Origin: Desulfovibrio sp. UBA6121
GTDB lineage: Bacteria; Desulfobacterota; Desulfovibrionia; Desulfovibrionales; Desulfovibrionaceae
Assembly (NCBI GenBank): GCA_002422505.1
Contig: DIVX01000082.1
Location: 1 to 13,555 of the forward strand
DNA length: 13,555 nt
Direction of reading: 5' to 3'
Shown here: piece after piece, positions 12,501-13,555 of the stretch
Layout: each line of letters starts with the position of its first letter
Numbering within the stretch: position 1 is the stretch's first letter
Made by a program: the position numbers and the translations under genes
The notes under the pieces: model-generated
Seen by the model: the letters and a program-made list of their open reading frames with translations, nothing else
What the model was told of the DNA's origin: nothing
The model's database searches: none

Positions 12501-13555
12501 CGAGGCCAGGTACCGCTCCCTGGTGGAGTCCATGCACGAGGGGCTGATCATGGTGCGGCGCGGCGGCGTGATAACCTACGCCAACGACCGCTTTTGCGCC
12601 ATGCTGGGCCGCAAGAAGGCCGAGCTCACCGGCAGAAGTCTGGCCCGCTTTGCGGACGAGGCCAGCAGAAAGCGCCTGGCGCAGATGTTCTCCGGCCGCA
12701 GCGCCGCGGACGAAAGCCAGGGCGCCTGGCAGGAGGAGATCTTGTGGGAGCATGCGAGCGGACGGCACATCTACTCCCTGGTGTCTCCTTCCGTGTACGC
12801 CGACGAAGTGGGCAAGGCTGCGGGCTTTTTCGCCGTGGTGACGGACACCACCGAACGCAAGGGCCTGGAGTCGCAGCTTTTGCACTCGCAGAAGCTGGAG
12901 GCCATAGGCCAGCTGGCTGCGGGCATAGCCCACGAGATAAACACCCCGGCCCAGTATGTGGGCAACAACACGCAGTTCATCAAGGGCGCCTTCGAGGACC
13001 TGCTGGCCGTCATCGAGGGCGTGCGCGCCCTGGTGGCCGCCTCCAAAAACGCCTGCCCCGGCATGGAGGACATCGCGGCCCTGGAGACCCTCATGCAGGA
13101 GCGCGACGTGGACTATCTGGCCCAGGAGGTGCCCGGCGCCATAACCCAAACCCTGGAGGGCGTGGAGCGCATCAGCACCATCGTGCGTTCGGTGAAGCAG
13201 TTCGCCCACCCCGGCGGCGCGGCCATGGCCCCGGCCGATCTGAACGAATCCATGAAGAGCACGGCCACGGTTTCGCGCAACGAGTGGAAATACGTGGCCG
13301 AGCTGGACCTGGACCTGGACCCCGCCCTGCCGCTGGTGGCCTGCATGATCGGCGAGATAAACCAGGTGGTGCTGAACCTCATAATCAACGCCGCCCACGC
13401 CATAGCCGACGCCAAGAAGACCGAGCCCGAACGCGTGGGGCGCATCACCCTGGCCACGCGCCTTACCCCGCCCTGGGCCGAAATACGCGTGGCCGACACA
13501 GGCACCGGCATTCCCAAAAGCGCGCAGGCCAAGATCTTCGACCCGTTCTTCACCA
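9535..13555 (+). CDS. Large soluble multi-PAS/GAF sensor histidine kinase (partial, 3' end beyond window)
   Basis: The frame is open from ATG 9535 (GGAG five bases before) to the window end, 1340 codons, and continues. No membrane segment or signal peptide is evident, so it should sense a cytoplasmic cue. Approximate layout: an N-terminal helical domain (1-150) perhaps like the RsbRD N-domain; PAS (170-295); GAF-like (303-425); PAS (430-545); GAF (550-722); PAS (728-855); PAS (865-985); PAS (990-1110); HisKA with GIAHEINTP and phospho-acceptor H1133; HATPase with N-box NLIINAAHA (about 1281-1289), G1 box DTGTGIP (1321-1327) and the F-box IFDPFF at the edge. The G2 box and any receiver domain lie outside. 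PAS boundaries are by eye. Isoleucine is often ATA here. An in-frame ATG at 9460 would add 25 residues. Its link to arsenic is only positional. Confidence 0.9.
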   Translation, partial: MRELASLLRQGEDWLMDRVLGYAKERGYTKYTSVLREAWRLSIVGLTDALVQAAPGGLSSMEMTPDEHFASSPLEAFAVEEARRHRARGVDLGMFLGLLAYYRQAYMDLLERDETLPRPADSGPRRFVSRFFDRLSTAVSVEWNAAEEPAKLEELRRQNLHAQNEKHHLTTVLQALPCAVFLGDGQGRLTDLNQAACRWLTQTGGEGIWGDDKSCLSQADFVGRKLEELLPWTAAALDRVRQGRSEGQAELGSQPAGERLAFLDTRVHPLFNLSGALDGTVVLVQDVTALRDASEAQARIASELRDQLREAEGLNRLAEVLGQDAGSEPVLLQRMAEALPDCWNAQEDMTALLRFDGQEYRSSRYDEEHCAQRLTEPLNVLGQERGAILLCALPGRRAFLPGDASMLFAVARQLEHVLQTRITLSLLSKSEQQFREFFNNAADAIFVHDATGRILDANKNAGIWLNLPTGSMSGMSFLESVAEDQRETVASRLQDAMRGAPALFQATLVRRDGFAIQAEFLCQSQGYQGSPALITSGRNIAGRLRAQEEIEHRLMTEAMVSTISARLINSGEADLTRAIEDSLDDLCRFLSMRQAGVFLANAARRAFLLSYQQRANADALLPESLRRIGPGKAPWFTERILAGERVLIRNVAHMPPAAQKEKKLLAQVGITSLTALPMIVEGRLLGMLALASNQPMEAVRLAGSRVLEQVTLLFSNAIERQRTGQALRRSEGLARAILDALPANLCVLDRRGVLTMVNKSWADTGPESTPLGGQASRLGLGSNYLEACRAATHNPYAASALEGLQAVLSGKTPAFRLEYPGFEAAGRSWFVLQATPLGKGMAGAVISHRDITERMHAITELKESEERFRIIVETAQEAVVMIDAAANIIYANPRSETLFGYTPAELTGQPVTLLLDPEDRALLQQKLKRRRLGYSDQYELRFRHKNGQRIWTMLNASALRAPDGSFAGSIGMITDITDRVGTEARLRRNEARYRSLVESMHEGLIMVRRGGVITYANDRFCAMLGRKKAELTGRSLARFADEASRKRLAQMFSGRSAADESQGAWQEEILWEHASGRHIYSLVSPSVYADEVGKAAGFFAVVTDTTERKGLESQLLHSQKLEAIGQLAAGIAHEINTPAQYVGNNTQFIKGAFEDLLAVIEGVRALVAASKNACPGMEDIAALETLMQERDVDYLAQEVPGAITQTLEGVERISTIVRSVKQFAHPGGAAMAPADLNESMKSTATVSRNEWKYVAELDLDLDPALPLVACMIGEINQVVLNLIINAAHAIADAKKTEPERVGRITLATRLTPPWAEIRVADTGTGIPKSAQAKIFDPFFT

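Noticed and set aside
11677..13398. A 573-codon open frame on the minus strand
   Set aside because: It is antisense to the histidine kinase, whose H, N and G1 boxes are intact in the plus frame. Its product is Gly/His/Ala-rich without domains.

Overview
The window reads as two back-to-back gene blocks on the minus strand plus one large truncated gene on the plus strand. I see no tRNA, rRNA, CRISPR array or insertion sequence. Nearly all of it is coding, with short gaps and many stop/start overlaps.

Left block (about 1-7298, all minus strand). Transcription runs from an ArsR-type repressor (7258) down to position 1. The order is arsR; a small CxxC thioredoxin-like protein; a stand-alone domain resembling the N-terminus of heterodisulfide reductase HdrA; a two-cluster ferredoxin; a DGC-domain putative zinc-binding protein fused to a glycine-cleavage-H-like lipoyl domain; three more DGC-domain proteins; a membrane-anchored thioredoxin; a secreted thioredoxin/NosL-like/MerB-like fusion; a secreted two-domain thioredoxin-fold protein; the thiol-electron transporter CcdA; and the start of a secreted copper-amine-oxidase-N-domain protein. 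I infer a metal- or metalloid-induced redox relay. A cytoplasmic Fe-S/lipoyl/zinc-thiol module would sit on one side of the membrane and several extracytoplasmic thioredoxins on the other, with CcdA carrying electrons across. The two ArsR-controlled promoters carry matching 16-bp operators over extended -10 boxes.

Right block (7359-9397, minus strand). This is a compact arsR-arsC-arsP operon: a metalloregulator, a thioredoxin-coupled type arsenate reductase, and an ArsP/DUF318 permease of the family that exports trivalent organoarsenicals. All three genes overlap.

Far right (9535-13555, plus strand, runs off the window). This is a very large soluble multi-PAS/GAF histidine kinase, divergent from the ars operon.

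Organism. The right side (high GC, frequent ATA isoleucine codons, style of the kinase and ars proteins) looks like a Desulfovibrio-type sulfate reducer. The left side almost never uses ATA for isoleucine and resembles a different lineage, possibly an Armatimonadota-like or other environmental anaerobe; this assignment is only an impression. The change falls in the short gap at 7299-7358. It could be a real horizontally acquired island or a join between two genomes in a metagenomic assembly; the sequence alone cannot decide.
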